Assembly (NCBI GenBank): GCA_034435055.1
Contig: DAOTXS010000039.1
Span: forward strand, 128,877 to 192,876
DNA from: DAOTXS01 sp034435055
GTDB taxonomy: Bacteria > Chloroflexota > Anaerolineae > UBA4142
DNA length: 64,000 nt
Direction: 5' to 3'
Shown here: one piece after another, positions 9,301 to 17,972 of the stretch
Numbering within the stretch: position 1 is the stretch's first letter
Layout: every line of letters begins with the position of its first letter
Program-made: the position numbers and the translations under genes
The notes under the pieces: model-generated
The model's input: only the letters and a program-made list of their open reading frames with translations
Databases searched by the model: none
What the model was told of the DNA's origin: nothing

Positions 9301-10430
9301 GTCGCCGATTGCCCGACGAGAATTGTTTCCGGCGTGGCGGAAAAAGAAAAAGTGGGAACAGGCGCCGGGTTGACGGTAAGCGTCGCCGCTAAATCGACGG
9401 TGGTTTCATCGCGCAAAACGATGTGAAGTGTGTACGTCGTCGTCTCGGTTGGATTGACGATGCGCGAACCGGTTGGTCCTACACCTTCGCCATCGAGATA
9501 TGCTTCGCGCACGCCTTCGACGTTCCATTGGAGTGTTGCCGATTGCCCGATCAAAATCGAACTTGGCGTCACGGAAAAAGTGTACGTCGGTTGCGGTTCA
9601 AAATCCGGTTTGGGGAAGGGGCGCGGAATGTACGCGCCGCCGCCAACTGAAGCCACGTAATCGGCGACGAGATCGATCATTGGGTTGAGCTCGAACGAGG
9701 GCCAATTCCAATCCGCCCACGCAAACACCGTCGCGCCTAAACAGTACGGGTCTGCCATCAACACGGCATCGTACGCGCGCAGAATTTCGATGTACTGTTG
9801 AAATGTGATTTTGCCGCGATAACCGCCGGTGAAATTATTGCCGTTATCGTCCAAGCCCGCTTCGGTGATCACGACCGGTTTGCGTGCGTATGCCGGGAGC
9901 GCGGCTTCAAAGGCGCGATAGCGTCCCCAATCGCCGTCGTGTCCCCAAGTACTATAGTATTCGTGAAACGCGTGAATGTCGCACGCGGCGGCGGCTTCAA
10001 TCACGTTAGGCACGATAATGTCCCACTTGGCAGGCGTCGGATTGCCGGTGGACCACGAAAAGCCGGCAACCAACTCGCCGTGCGCGTGCATGATTTCCGC
10101 ATATCGCACAAACCACCGGTTCAATTTCTGGGCGTCCTCCACCGATTGCGGCACCGGCTCGTTCAAACCTTCCCAGTAAATTCCGCGTCCGCGCAATTTG
10201 CTAAAGGTATTCTGGATTTCCGCAAAGTACATATCGGCGGAGCTATGCAAATCGAGATTGGTGTATTGTCGGTAAATTAAAACTGCGCCGGGACAACGTC
10301 GTCGAATCTCGTCGATGTTCATCTCGCTCGGCTGATCGTACACTTTGATGACGCTTGGTTGCATGCGTTCCAGAATATTAAAAGTCTTTTCGACGTACCC
10401 GCTGACGTGGACAGAAATTTTCGACGGCAT
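6327..10430 (-). CDS. Giant modular protein with two glycosidase-like domains and Ig-like repeats
   Basis: 1367 residues. Residues 1-265 look like a TIM-barrel glycoside hydrolase, with GLNEP (Glu91) as candidate acid/base and ITEAG (Glu190) as candidate nucleophile. Four Ig-like repeats of about 75 residues follow (each with G-Q-S-A-T-L-x-W and T-T-T-Y-T-L-H cores). Then comes a second barrel (YNEPGD, GGEGGW), then Ig5, a C-terminal domain with VIDWVGR, Ig6 and a second copy of that domain. ATG follows GGGAGGT. No signal peptide is seen at this start, which is odd for a protein built like a surface polysaccharide enzyme. Substrate unknown. Confidence 0.75.
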   Translation of the reverse strand: MPSKISVHVSGYVEKTFNILERMQPSVIKVYDQPSEMNIDEIRRRCPGAVLIYRQYTNLDLHSSADMYFAEIQNTFSKLRGRGIYWEGLNEPVPQSVEDAQKLNRWFVRYAEIMHAHGELVAGFSWSTGNPTPAKWDIIVPNVIEAAAACDIHAFHEYYSTWGHDGDWGRYRAFEAALPAYARKPVVITEAGLDDNGNNFTGGYRGKITFQQYIEILRAYDAVLMADPYCLGATVFAWADWNWPSFELNPMIDLVADYVASVGGGAYIPRPFPKPDFEPQPTYTFSVTPSSILIGQSATLQWNVEGVREAYLDGEGVGPTGSRIVNPTETTTYTLHIVLRDETTVDLAATLTVNPAPVPTFSFSATPETILVGQSATLKWDVEGVREVYLDDQPVTGHETRVVTPTETKTYTLHIIMLDGSTQDLTATVTVTPAPTFSFTATPASIIAGQSATLAWNVTGARSVELQGQVVAASGSTVVTPAQTTTFVLHIVFWDDSTKDLSVTVNVAQPQFTFTVNPTSITSGGSATLAWNVTGASTVTLDGQSVAAQGTQIVSPTQTTTYNLHIVLLDTTTQDLFVTLTVTPPVPGVTRPPTVTLTPANIALLQTYPRPPQDNGRGLHFNIDLRDTTIVNTVAHLVSINARWTLIYAPDEVQARRAAQACWNAGIMPVVRIGKKVDEPFDSIPYVNALKAVGAPPYVQIYNEPGDIREWKNESPPPNWVQIFAQNWAFHATQVFDAGGYPGLQVLGKEELDAAIDAVKAMGRADIFQRTFFALHNYGANHPTDYPYDSLNQQDHPGSTIFDDDVSVIVFLAFAKWMQDRIGFVVPIIGGEGGWQFGAQEDSRYPQINAPLHAQFHAAMFDWFRTGVIGNGEALPDYLFSVTPWIEGGWGGDDWWGGPLGDKTQTIEAVRALPAFVRKFSWDSGTPPPPPPTYSFTATPSTIQVGASTTLQWDVTSARNVYLDGQAVAPKSSKIVSPLQTTTYTLSIVFLDGTTRDLSATVIVTGAPPPSGIDWDSALDPLRVKITASTANQAWRVVKGKFIDEAQSQGRHHVFFTVVNENNVPVPGIKCVIDWVGRDPRDDPAVVTTDATGKANCPLWSTYDPQSQTGVYFVYLKGAASDQVDGLGLPNNRSVSFEFTFKWSTGGTTPPPPPSTATLTATPSVVGFGQSTMLQWSTTGARTVSLDNEIVPANGTKSVTPTQTTMYTLHVIFLDGTTREVATVVTVTGTPPPPTGLVWDPRLTDLGVNLVTNPANVWRLTEGKYQDETESGGTHHIYYKILNANGTPAVGVKLVIDWVGREPGDQPAIVTTNINGEANCPLWAVMHPELKDGPYFTFVKDAPSDTVRGMGLPAARHVNFLLTFRIQ

Positions 10431-10593
10431 GATCTACCTCCCGGTAAGTGTGTGCAACAATGGTGCAGATTATACACCACAGTGCGGCGAGATTCAAAAG
10501 GAATCGGAATCTATACCACTCTCAAGTAATAACTAACGTTGTTCGCAGAAAAAAATAATCTGTGCCCTCTGCAAAATCTGTGGATTCTTCAAT

Positions 10594-11781
10594 TCACTTT
10601 TTTCGATATTCCGCAAATTCTTGTTTGACTTGCCGCATCAACGATTCATCTGCCAGCAAATCGATCGTGGTCATTGCCATTCCTTTAGCGGCGCGCAACA
10701 TCCCTTCGTGACCACGTGCAGAAATCGATGCTTCGCGAAATGCGAGCGTGTGTCCCGGCGTCTCGGTTTCGGCAATCGAAACGTACGGATGCACCGAGGG
10801 AATAACGTGACTCAAATTTCCCATATCGGTCGAGGCGGTGCCTTCGAACATCGGATGCGGATGCACGGCAACGCCGATGGTGCGCCAGTTATCGGCAAAA
10901 ACGCGCGCCATCGTTTGATTGGGAATCATCTCGTCGTACCCCGGTTTGACCGTGTAATTCAATTGCGCGCCGGTTGCTTTGCCGGCGGCTTCGGCGCAGT
11001 GAATCACGCGCGTGAGGATTTCATCAGCAAAATCGCGCTTGCTCGCACGGACGCTGAACACGGCGGCGGCATAATCCGGAATAATGTTCGCCACCGTGCC
11101 GCCGTGTGTAATGATGCCGTGCACGCGCACGTCCTGACGCAAATGCAGTCGCAACGCGTTGACATTGTTGAACGTGAGGATTACCGCTTCCAGCGCATTG
11201 ATGCCGTCCTCCGGCGCGGCGGCGGCGTGCGACGCTTTGCCGACAAATTCAACTTTGAGCCGGGTCGAAGCAAGCGAACGACCATCGACCAAATTCAAAC
11301 TCGATGGATGCACGAGCATTGCGGCGTCAACGTCGTTAAAGATGCCGCGTTCGATTAAAACGATTTTGCCGCCGCCGCCTTCTTCCGCCGGCGTGCCGAT
11401 TACCACCACTTGGCCCGGCAAGCGATCGATCAACGATTGCACGGCGATCCCCGCGCCCAATGCGGATGTTGCGATGAGGTTGTGTCCGCACGCGTGACCA
11501 ATCTCCGGCAAAGCATCGTACTCGGCGAGAATGGCGATGGTTGGGCCGCCATTATTCACGCCGGCTTCGGCGCGGAACGCGGTCTCCAATCCGCCGATGC
11601 CGCGCTCCACTTGAAAACCGTACTCGTGCAACGTATGGCACAAGAGCGCGCATGCCTTGAATTCTTGAAACGCGAGTTCCGGGTTGGCGTGAATTTCTGT
11701 GCTGATACGAATCAATTCGTCGCGCAACGCATCGATCTTGGCGACTGCGCGGTTTTTGAGTTCTGCAACGTTCATCGACAT
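10594..11781 (-). CDS. M20D-family amidohydrolase/peptidase
   Basis: 395 residues matching the AbgB/hippurate-hydrolase branch of the M20 metallopeptidases: HANPELAFQE, GHACGHNL (metal ligands), TPAEEGGGGK (catalytic Glu pair) and FVGKASHAA (dimerisation region). Members hydrolyse N-acyl amino acids or aminoacyl-type amides in the cytoplasm. The start is immediately adjacent to the stop of the upstream membrane-protein gene, so they are likely cotranscribed. It is the last gene of a minus-strand run with other peptidases. Confidence 0.85.
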   Translation of the reverse strand: MSMNVAELKNRAVAKIDALRDELIRISTEIHANPELAFQEFKACALLCHTLHEYGFQVERGIGGLETAFRAEAGVNNGGPTIAILAEYDALPEIGHACGHNLIATSALGAGIAVQSLIDRLPGQVVVIGTPAEEGGGGKIVLIERGIFNDVDAAMLVHPSSLNLVDGRSLASTRLKVEFVGKASHAAAAPEDGINALEAVILTFNNVNALRLHLRQDVRVHGIITHGGTVANIIPDYAAAVFSVRASKRDFADEILTRVIHCAEAAGKATGAQLNYTVKPGYDEMIPNQTMARVFADNWRTIGVAVHPHPMFEGTASTDMGNLSHVIPSVHPYVSIAETETPGHTLAFREASISARGHEGMLRAAKGMAMTTIDLLADESLMRQVKQEFAEYRKK

Positions 11782-12189
11782 TTACCTACCATTTCTCAAC
11801 ATTCCGTACACCGTTCCCATTGTCATCAAACCCAATCCGTCGCATACAATAAAGCGCGAGCCAGTGATGTACAACGCGGAATGTCCCGGCGGCAACGTGA
11901 GCAGTAACCATGTTTCACCGATTACGCCAATGGCTTGTTGAAGCAACACGATTTGAAACAACGTTCGATATTTATCCGGGTCGAACAAAACCGGCGGGTA
12001 CGTCGCATTCCACATCAGAAACAAAATGCCAAACGATTGCACGACGATGCGTCCCGGCAATCCGCTCAACTCAAAGCCGCCGGCATACGTTTCGGGATCG
12101 ATGATAAAAACGAGCGCGCACCACACGTTCACCACAAACACAATGGCAACGACAATCCGCGCGAGCCAAATTGCGCGATGGCGATTCAT
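11782..12189 (-). CDS. Small integral membrane protein, function unknown
   Basis: 135 residues with four predicted membrane segments (about 8-30, 47-63, 77-97, 108-128). No family recognised with confidence. It sits between a RarD-like permease gene and the M20D hydrolase gene, with 3- and 0-base gaps, which points to one operon. Confidence 0.65.
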   Translation of the reverse strand: MNRHRAIWLARIVVAIVFVVNVWCALVFIIDPETYAGGFELSGLPGRIVVQSFGILFLMWNATYPPVLFDPDKYRTLFQIVLLQQAIGVIGETWLLLTLPPGHSALYITGSRFIVCDGLGLMTMGTVYGMLRNGR

Positions 12190-12192
12190 CTG

Positions 12193-13083
12193 CTACTCCG
12201 CGACGACGGGCACCATTTGCGCGCGATGATTGACGAAACCTTCAAGCGCAAAAATAATCAGTGCGACCCAAACAATTCCAAATCCGATGAACTGCGTCAG
12301 CGAGAACGGCTCGCGGTACACCAACACGCCAAGCAAAAACTGCAACGTCGGTGCGATATATTGCAAAATGCCGATGAACGACAATGGGATGCGGCGCGCC
12401 GCAGAAGCGAACAGCAACAACGGAATCGTCGTCACGACGCCGGCACCGATGAGCAAAATATCGGAGACGATGCCGGTGTGGAGAAACGCGCCTTGCCCGG
12501 TTGCATCGGAAAAGATCAAAAAGAGAAATGCCGGGATAAACAGGATCGCAGTTTCTAAAGTCAAACCGTACAGCGAATTGAGCGGCGCAAGTTTTTTGAC
12601 GAGGCCGTACGTGCCAAACGAAAACGCCAGCGTGAGCGCGATCCACGGCAGCGAGCCGTACGCAATTGTCAAATACGCTACGCCGATTGCCGCGAGGATG
12701 ACCGGAATCCATTGCAACGGGCGCAACCGTTCGCGCAGAATAATCACACCCATCGATACGCTGAGGAGCGGGTTGATGAAATAACCCAGCGACGTTTCGA
12801 TGATAAAGCCGGCGTTGACGCCCCAAACATAGACGAGCCAGTTGATCGTGAGGACCATTGCGGCGGCGACGTAGATGCGCAAAACGCGCGGCGCGGCAAT
12901 CGCGGCGCGGAACGATTGCCATTGCCGCGTAACCCAAACGATGACGAGTAAAATCACGCACGACCAAATGATGCGATGCCCGATCAATTGCAACGCCGAA
13001 ACGTGCGTGAGCCATTTCCAATAAATGGGGAACAAGCCCCAAAAACCGTACGCGCCGATGGCAAACCAAATGCCTCTGTTCAT
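12193..13083 (-). CDS. rarD: RarD-like EamA-family permease
   Basis: 296 residues with ten predicted membrane helices. The opening NRGIWFAIGAYGFWGLFPIYW is typical of RarD proteins, an EamA/DMT subfamily of inner-membrane permeases with uncertain substrates. The start at 13083 is supported by TTGAGGAACGG; longer frames upstream read into the M28 peptidase gene. The gene begins 7 bases after that gene's stop. Confidence 0.8.
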   Translation of the reverse strand: MNRGIWFAIGAYGFWGLFPIYWKWLTHVSALQLIGHRIIWSCVILLVIVWVTRQWQSFRAAIAAPRVLRIYVAAAMVLTINWLVYVWGVNAGFIIETSLGYFINPLLSVSMGVIILRERLRPLQWIPVILAAIGVAYLTIAYGSLPWIALTLAFSFGTYGLVKKLAPLNSLYGLTLETAILFIPAFLFLIFSDATGQGAFLHTGIVSDILLIGAGVVTTIPLLLFASAARRIPLSFIGILQYIAPTLQFLLGVLVYREPFSLTQFIGFGIVWVALIIFALEGFVNHRAQMVPVVAE

Positions 13084-13090
13084 CCGTTCC

Positions 13091-14455
13091 TCAAAACTTC
13101 CACTTGTCTTGCGCGCGCAACGGTTGTTCCAAATCCTGCGCGATGAGAATCTGTTTGATCTCTTCCGGCGTTCGATGCCGACCGAGTGAGCCATCGTGTT
13201 GCGCCAGCCGCAGCAACACGCGCGCCGCGACCATCGCACACTCTTTCATCTCGCGCTCGCTCACCTTGTCGAGCGTGTCCATCGCCGTGTGACCAAAGCC
13301 ACGACCGAGGGCGCGATTTTCTTCCCGCGCGATCATCATAATCGCCGGGACGCCGTGCATCAAAAACGGAAAGTGGTCAGACGCGGTGGCAATTTTTTCG
13401 GTGAGCCGTAACGGATAGCGCGTCGCTTTGCTAATTTGTTTGAGCAACGCCTCGACATCGCTCAAGCCGTTGAACGAAAATCCTTTCGCGCCGTTGCCGA
13501 CGGCACCATCGAGATTGATCATCAAGGCAATCTCTTTCAACTGGTCGCGATTCTTTTCCACAAAAATTGTGGAGCCGAGCACGCCCAGCTCTTCGCACGC
13601 GATACCCCAAAAGCGAATCGTCCGCTTGAGTTGAGTTTTCAACGCTCCAAACATCCGCGCAAGTTCAAGCACGAGGCAAGTGCCGGTGCCGTCGTCCATC
13701 GCGCCTTGCGAAATATCATGTCCATCGTAATGCGCGCCGACGAGAATTACTTCGTTCGATTTGCCAGGCACATCGCCAAAGACGTGATGCGCGATGGTGG
13801 GCTTGGATTCATTCTGCACATCGAGCGCGACCATCGTTTCGCCTTTTTCGATCAAGCGTTTGAGCGCGAACCCGGTTTCGTACGAAACCGCGACCGCCGG
13901 GATTTCACCCAAGCGCCCCGCGCGCAACGAGCCGGTTTCTGGCAAACCGCCCGGCAAATGCCGCGTGTAAATAAATCCAATTGCGCCCGCAGCAACCGCG
14001 CGTCCGTACTTTTCCCGGCGATGCGGCTGGCGACCTTCTTCCGGGTTCGCGCTGGAACATAGTACGATTTTCCCGGCAAGTTGTCCGGCTTTGGCGACGT
14101 ACTCTTTTTCCGTTCCCATCCCAACATCGACGAGCGATGCGCGCAAACCACCCGGCGGTGTTGATGGCGAATAGACGAGCGAGATCGCGTCGTACGTGCG
14201 TTGCGCCGGCGCGACAACGTTGAGCATGCACGTGCCGCGCCACCAACCGAGATACTCGAACGGAAACAGGTTGATGTTTGTCAAGCCGTAACGATGAAAC
14301 GTCTCGCGGATGAAATCGCGCGCTTGCGCCTCGCTCGGCGAGCCGGCAAAACGACTGCCAAAATCGACGAGTGTTTCCAGATTCGCGTAAATGTCCGGTG
14401 ATGTCCACGCTTCCGCGATGAGTTGTTTGTCGAGAGTGTTGATGTCCACGACCAT
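13091..14455 (-). CDS. M28-family metallopeptidase with PA-like domain
   Basis: 454 residues from the ATG at 14455, which follows AAAGGAA; further upstream the frame lies in a palindromic repeat. The metal-site motifs of M28 aminopeptidases are present in order: GAHYDGHD, GAMDDGTG, CEELG, NLDG and GFGHTAMD. Residues of roughly 90-210 resemble a protease-associated insert. No signal peptide is seen, so a cytoplasmic peptidase is likely. It belongs to a minus-strand peptidase cluster near an Opp transporter. Confidence 0.85.
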   Translation of the reverse strand: MVVDINTLDKQLIAEAWTSPDIYANLETLVDFGSRFAGSPSEAQARDFIRETFHRYGLTNINLFPFEYLGWWRGTCMLNVVAPAQRTYDAISLVYSPSTPPGGLRASLVDVGMGTEKEYVAKAGQLAGKIVLCSSANPEEGRQPHRREKYGRAVAAGAIGFIYTRHLPGGLPETGSLRAGRLGEIPAVAVSYETGFALKRLIEKGETMVALDVQNESKPTIAHHVFGDVPGKSNEVILVGAHYDGHDISQGAMDDGTGTCLVLELARMFGALKTQLKRTIRFWGIACEELGVLGSTIFVEKNRDQLKEIALMINLDGAVGNGAKGFSFNGLSDVEALLKQISKATRYPLRLTEKIATASDHFPFLMHGVPAIMMIAREENRALGRGFGHTAMDTLDKVSEREMKECAMVAARVLLRLAQHDGSLGRHRTPEEIKQILIAQDLEQPLRAQDKWKF

Positions 14456-14468
14456 TTCCTTTTTGAAC

Positions 14469-14519
14469 CGCCAAGACGCAAAGGACGCGAAGAACAATTA
14501 AATCCTTTGCGTCTTGGCG
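14469..14519. repeat. Palindromic repeat (CGCAAAGGA type)
   Basis: Perfect 17-bp arms (14469-14485 with 14503-14519, core GACGCAAAGGA) and a 17-nt loop lie between two peptidase genes. It is related to repeats at 796-863 and 36968-37036. Confidence 0.75.
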
Positions 14520-14527
14520 ATGAAGAT

Positions 14528-15856
14528 TTATTTTCCACAGAATTTTGACACCACATCATACAACACGCGCGTGCCAAAATCCAAATTCGCCACGCTGATG
14601 CGTTCGTTGTGCGCGTGCGCAAGCCCGGTCATCGACGGACCTTCGTAGCGCATCGGCACAAAGCCCAACACTTTGGTGCCTAGCGTCGTTACGCTTTTTG
14701 CGTCCGTCCCGCCGGTAATCAAGCCGGGTACAAGTGTCGCTCCCGGTTCGTGTTTTTCAATCACTTGGCGAATCGTTTCAAACAACGGCGAGTCCGGGTC
14801 AGATTCAAGCGCGGGATAAATTGGTCCAAATTCAATTTCGACTTGATTGCCGATGACAGCGCGCAATTCTTGCTCCAACGATTCACGCGTGGTGCCGGGC
14901 AAAATCCGGCAATCGACTTGGCATTCCGCTTCTGCCGGAATCACGTTGATCTTGCTTCCGGCTTTGAGAATCGTCGGCACGGCAGTGTTGCGCATCGCCG
15001 CGTTGAGGCGACGCTTTTGCGGTTCGGGTAAAGGCAACGATGCAAGCGATTTTTCGTACGTCGCTTCATCGAGCAAGCCGAGCAAGTTTTCGCGCTGACC
15101 ATCGTTCACGTGCCGTGCCATCGCTTGGATTTGCGCGCGCACTGATTTTGTGACACGCAACGGTAACGGCGTTTCGATCAGTTTTGCCATCGCTTTAGAT
15201 AGCAGCAGAATCGCGTTGTGCTGGTGCGGTTGTGAGGCGTGTCCCGGCTGTCCGCGTCCACGCAACGTGAACCGCGCCGAACCTTTCTCGGCGGTCGAGC
15301 AAACGAAAAACACTTTACCATCGATAACGATGCTCGTCGGTCCGCCTTCGTTGATCGCGTACTCGGCGCGAATCAAATCGGGATGATTCTGCGCGACCCA
15401 GCCCGCGCCCATTCGTCCGCCAGTTTCCTCGTCCGCGTTCGCCATAAAAATCACGTCGCGTTTGAGTGGCACGTTTTCACGTTTGAGTAAAAGAAAAACC
15501 ATCAGTTCCATCGCGACCATTTGCTTCATATCGGTCGCGCCGCGTCCCCAAACAATTCCATCGATCAAATCGCCGGAGAAGGGTGGATGCTCCCACTTGT
15601 CCGCTTCGGCAGGAACAACATCGACGTGGCCCATCAGCAAAAGCGGCGGAAGCGAACCATCGCCTTTCAAGCGCGCGACAAGATTGCCGCGTCCCGGCGC
15701 GGATTCGAGGATCATCGAATCGATGTCATCGCGTTTGAGTATTTGGGCGATGTGTTCGAGGCACGGGGTTTCGTTGCCCGGCGGATTGGTGGTGTCGAAG
15801 CGGATGAGGTCTTGGACAAGTTTAGTGACTTGATTGCGAGTTTGTTCCCAGTTCAT
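14528..15856 (-). CDS. M20-family metallopeptidase (ArgE/DapE-like)
   Basis: 442 residues. Motifs: FDTTNPPGNE, LLLMGHVDVVP (metal His), GRGATDMK (bridging Asp) and ANADEETGG (catalytic Glu pair), typical of M20 carboxypeptidase/deacylase enzymes that bind two zinc ions. A dimerisation domain follows after about residue 190. It probably trims peptides or N-acyl amino acids in the cytoplasm. It is the promoter-proximal gene of a peptidase run and is separated from the Opp genes by a terminator. Confidence 0.85.
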   Translation of the reverse strand: MNWEQTRNQVTKLVQDLIRFDTTNPPGNETPCLEHIAQILKRDDIDSMILESAPGRGNLVARLKGDGSLPPLLLMGHVDVVPAEADKWEHPPFSGDLIDGIVWGRGATDMKQMVAMELMVFLLLKRENVPLKRDVIFMANADEETGGRMGAGWVAQNHPDLIRAEYAINEGGPTSIVIDGKVFFVCSTAEKGSARFTLRGRGQPGHASQPHQHNAILLLSKAMAKLIETPLPLRVTKSVRAQIQAMARHVNDGQRENLLGLLDEATYEKSLASLPLPEPQKRRLNAAMRNTAVPTILKAGSKINVIPAEAECQVDCRILPGTTRESLEQELRAVIGNQVEIEFGPIYPALESDPDSPLFETIRQVIEKHEPGATLVPGLITGGTDAKSVTTLGTKVLGFVPMRYEGPSMTGLAHAHNERISVANLDFGTRVLYDVVSKFCGK

Positions 15857-15937
15857 TGAGAGTCCTTTGCGAATAATTTTGTTGCGCGAGCCGTTGACTC
15901 GCCGTGAATACAGTATACCGATAAATCAGCGTCCAAG

Positions 15938-15974
15938 CAAAAACAGGTAGACAGGTTTTCCCTGCCTACCTGTT
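15938..15974 (-). terminator. Terminator of the minus-strand Opp operon
   Basis: A 14-bp stem with one mismatch (15942-15955 with 15961-15974, core ACAGGTAG) is followed on the minus strand by a T run. It lies after the last transporter gene. Confidence 0.75.
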
Positions 15975-15994
15975 CACCGCTCACGCCATTCTGC

Positions 15995-16921
15995 TCACTC
16001 GACATGATGTGGATCGAGCGCGTCGCGCAAACCATCGCCGATGTAATTCAGCGAAAGAACGGTAAACAGAATTGCCAAGCCGGGAAAGATCGCCGTCCAC
16101 GGCGCGTAGGTCATTTGCGCCTGCGCGTTCTTGAGCATATTGCCCCAGGTTGCCGTTGGCGGTTGCACGCCAAAACCCAAAAATGAAAGTGTCGATTCGG
16201 TGATGATTGCCGCGCCCACACGCAACGTTGCGGCGACGATAATTGGGCTTGCGGCGTTCGGGAGGATGTGACGAAAGATGATGCGAAAATTCTTGGTGCC
16301 GGACATTCGCGCCGCTTCGACGAATTCTTTGGCTTTGAGCGAAAGGAATTGTCCACGCACCAGCCGCGCAATGGGGGGCCAAACCAAAATACCGATGATG
16401 ATGATGATGGGCGTGGGGCCGCCGCTGATGGCTGGATTGTTGGTGCTCCGCAAAAGTTGCGCGAAAATCAACAGCAAGAAGAGTTGTGGAATCGCGAGCA
16501 TATAATCGGTAAAGCGCATCAGCACATTATCGATCCGCCCGCCGTAAAATCCGGCGAGCGAACCAATCGTCGTGCCAATCGTGATGGCGATCAACATCGT
16601 CGCCACGCCGATCAGAATCGAGATGCGCCCGCCGTCCCATAACCGGACAAACATATCGCGTCCCAGTTCGTCGGTGCCAAAAGGATGCGCGAGCGACGGT
16701 TCTTCGCGAATCAGATCGAGATGCGTTTTGCCGGGATCGTAGTTGGCAAGCCACGGCACGAAGATGCACAACACGACAAAGGTGATGATGGTCGTCAATC
16801 CGAGCAATGCCGGTTTGTGTTTGCGAAAACGCCGCCAGACCATTGCGCCCCACGATTGCTGGGGGCGCATGCGCGCTTGCCAATCGACGTTGATAGTTGG
16901 AGTCAAAGTGGTTTGGGTCAT
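15995..16921 (-). CDS. Opp/Dpp-type ABC permease, C subunit
   Basis: 308 residues with six membrane helices, the N-terminal OppC extension, HPFGTDELGRDMFVRL and the cytoplasmic EAA loop (EAARMSGTKNFRIIFRHILPN). It forms the inner-membrane channel for peptides or related solutes with the OppB-like partner. The start at MTQTTLTP is chosen because it follows the upstream permease stop by one base. No ATPase gene accompanies it. Confidence 0.9.
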   Translation of the reverse strand: MTQTTLTPTINVDWQARMRPQQSWGAMVWRRFRKHKPALLGLTTIITFVVLCIFVPWLANYDPGKTHLDLIREEPSLAHPFGTDELGRDMFVRLWDGGRISILIGVATMLIAITIGTTIGSLAGFYGGRIDNVLMRFTDYMLAIPQLFLLLIFAQLLRSTNNPAISGGPTPIIIIIGILVWPPIARLVRGQFLSLKAKEFVEAARMSGTKNFRIIFRHILPNAASPIIVAATLRVGAAIITESTLSFLGFGVQPPTATWGNMLKNAQAQMTYAPWTAIFPGLAILFTVLSLNYIGDGLRDALDPHHVE

Positions 16922-16922
16922 A

Positions 16923-17894
16923 CTAATCAAACCGAATTCGCGGATCGAGAAACGCGTAGACAATGTCGGTGATGAGACCGAACGCGACAATCAGCGTCGC
17001 GCTCATCATCAGCACTCCCATCATCACCGCGTAATCGCCGCGTTCGATGGAGTTGAAGAATAGCCGCCCCATCCCGGGCCACGAGAAAATTGTTTCGGTG
17101 ATAAGCGCGCCGGCGAACAAGCCGGGAATTTCGATGCCGATAATTGTGACGAGCGGCAGGACGGAATTTTTGAGTGCGTGTTTCAAAATCACGGCGCGCT
17201 CGTGCTGACCTTTGGCGTACGCCGTGCGGATGTAATCTTGATGCAAAACATCGAGCATCCCGGCGCGCATATACCGGATGTGCGTGCCGAGCGAGAAAAA
17301 CGTCAACACGCTTGCCGGCAAGATGAGGTGTGTGATGCGATCTTCGAACGAGAATGGCGCGCCGATGGTGAACATCCCGCCGCCCGGCAACAGCGGTCCA
17401 CCCGCCGGATGTTTGAGCGTGGCGTTAAAGATAATGATGAGAATAAGTCCGAACCAAAAGACTGGCATCGATTGACCGATGAAGGCGACGGTGGTCATCA
17501 AATGATCGAACCACGAGTACTGCCGCGTCGCGGAAATGATGCCGATGGGAATCGAAATCAATAGCGCGAAGAAAAACGCGGTCAGCGACAAGTAAAGGGT
17601 GTTGGGCAGTTTCTCTGTGATTTCCACAAGCGCCGGACGCCGCGTAACTTGGGAAATCCCCCAATCGCCAGTAACCACCGAGGTGAGCCACGTCCAATAC
17701 CGTACGTGAATCGGTGCATCGAGACCGAGTTCTCGCTTGAGCCGCTCTAAATCTTCCGGCGTGATATCGGGATTGTTTTGATACGCGGCAAGCGGTCCGC
17801 CGGGAATCAGGTTCATCAAGATAAAGACCGTGAAGCTGATGATAATCAAAAGCGGCAGTGCTTGGATGATGCGACGGATGATGTATTGGGTCAT
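16923..17894 (-). CDS. Opp/Dpp-type ABC permease, B subunit
   Basis: 323 residues. The start MTQYIIRRIIQALPLL and the motifs LGLDAPIHVRYW and ALKNSVLPLVTIIGIE are typical of OppB/DppB permeases, with six membrane helices. It partners the C subunit directly downstream and the binding protein upstream. Its first codon falls inside a palindromic repeat (17892-17953), so a hairpin could limit its translation. Confidence 0.9.
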   Translation of the reverse strand: MTQYIIRRIIQALPLLIIISFTVFILMNLIPGGPLAAYQNNPDITPEDLERLKRELGLDAPIHVRYWTWLTSVVTGDWGISQVTRRPALVEITEKLPNTLYLSLTAFFFALLISIPIGIISATRQYSWFDHLMTTVAFIGQSMPVFWFGLILIIIFNATLKHPAGGPLLPGGGMFTIGAPFSFEDRITHLILPASVLTFFSLGTHIRYMRAGMLDVLHQDYIRTAYAKGQHERAVILKHALKNSVLPLVTIIGIEIPGLFAGALITETIFSWPGMGRLFFNSIERGDYAVMMGVLMMSATLIVAFGLITDIVYAFLDPRIRFD

Positions 17895-17953
17895 CGTTGG
17901 ATCGTTAGGTCGTTGGATCGTTGCGTCATTTGGCACGCAACGATCCAACGATG
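17892..17953. repeat. Palindromic repeat between binding protein and permease genes
   Basis: A perfect 16-bp stem (17911-17926 with 17935-17950, core TTGGATCGTTG) lies inside an outer pairing CATCGTTGGATCG (17892-17904) with 17941-17953. It overlaps the permease start codon. Confidence 0.7.
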
Positions 17954-17972
17954 AAACTATGCAACTATCGAA

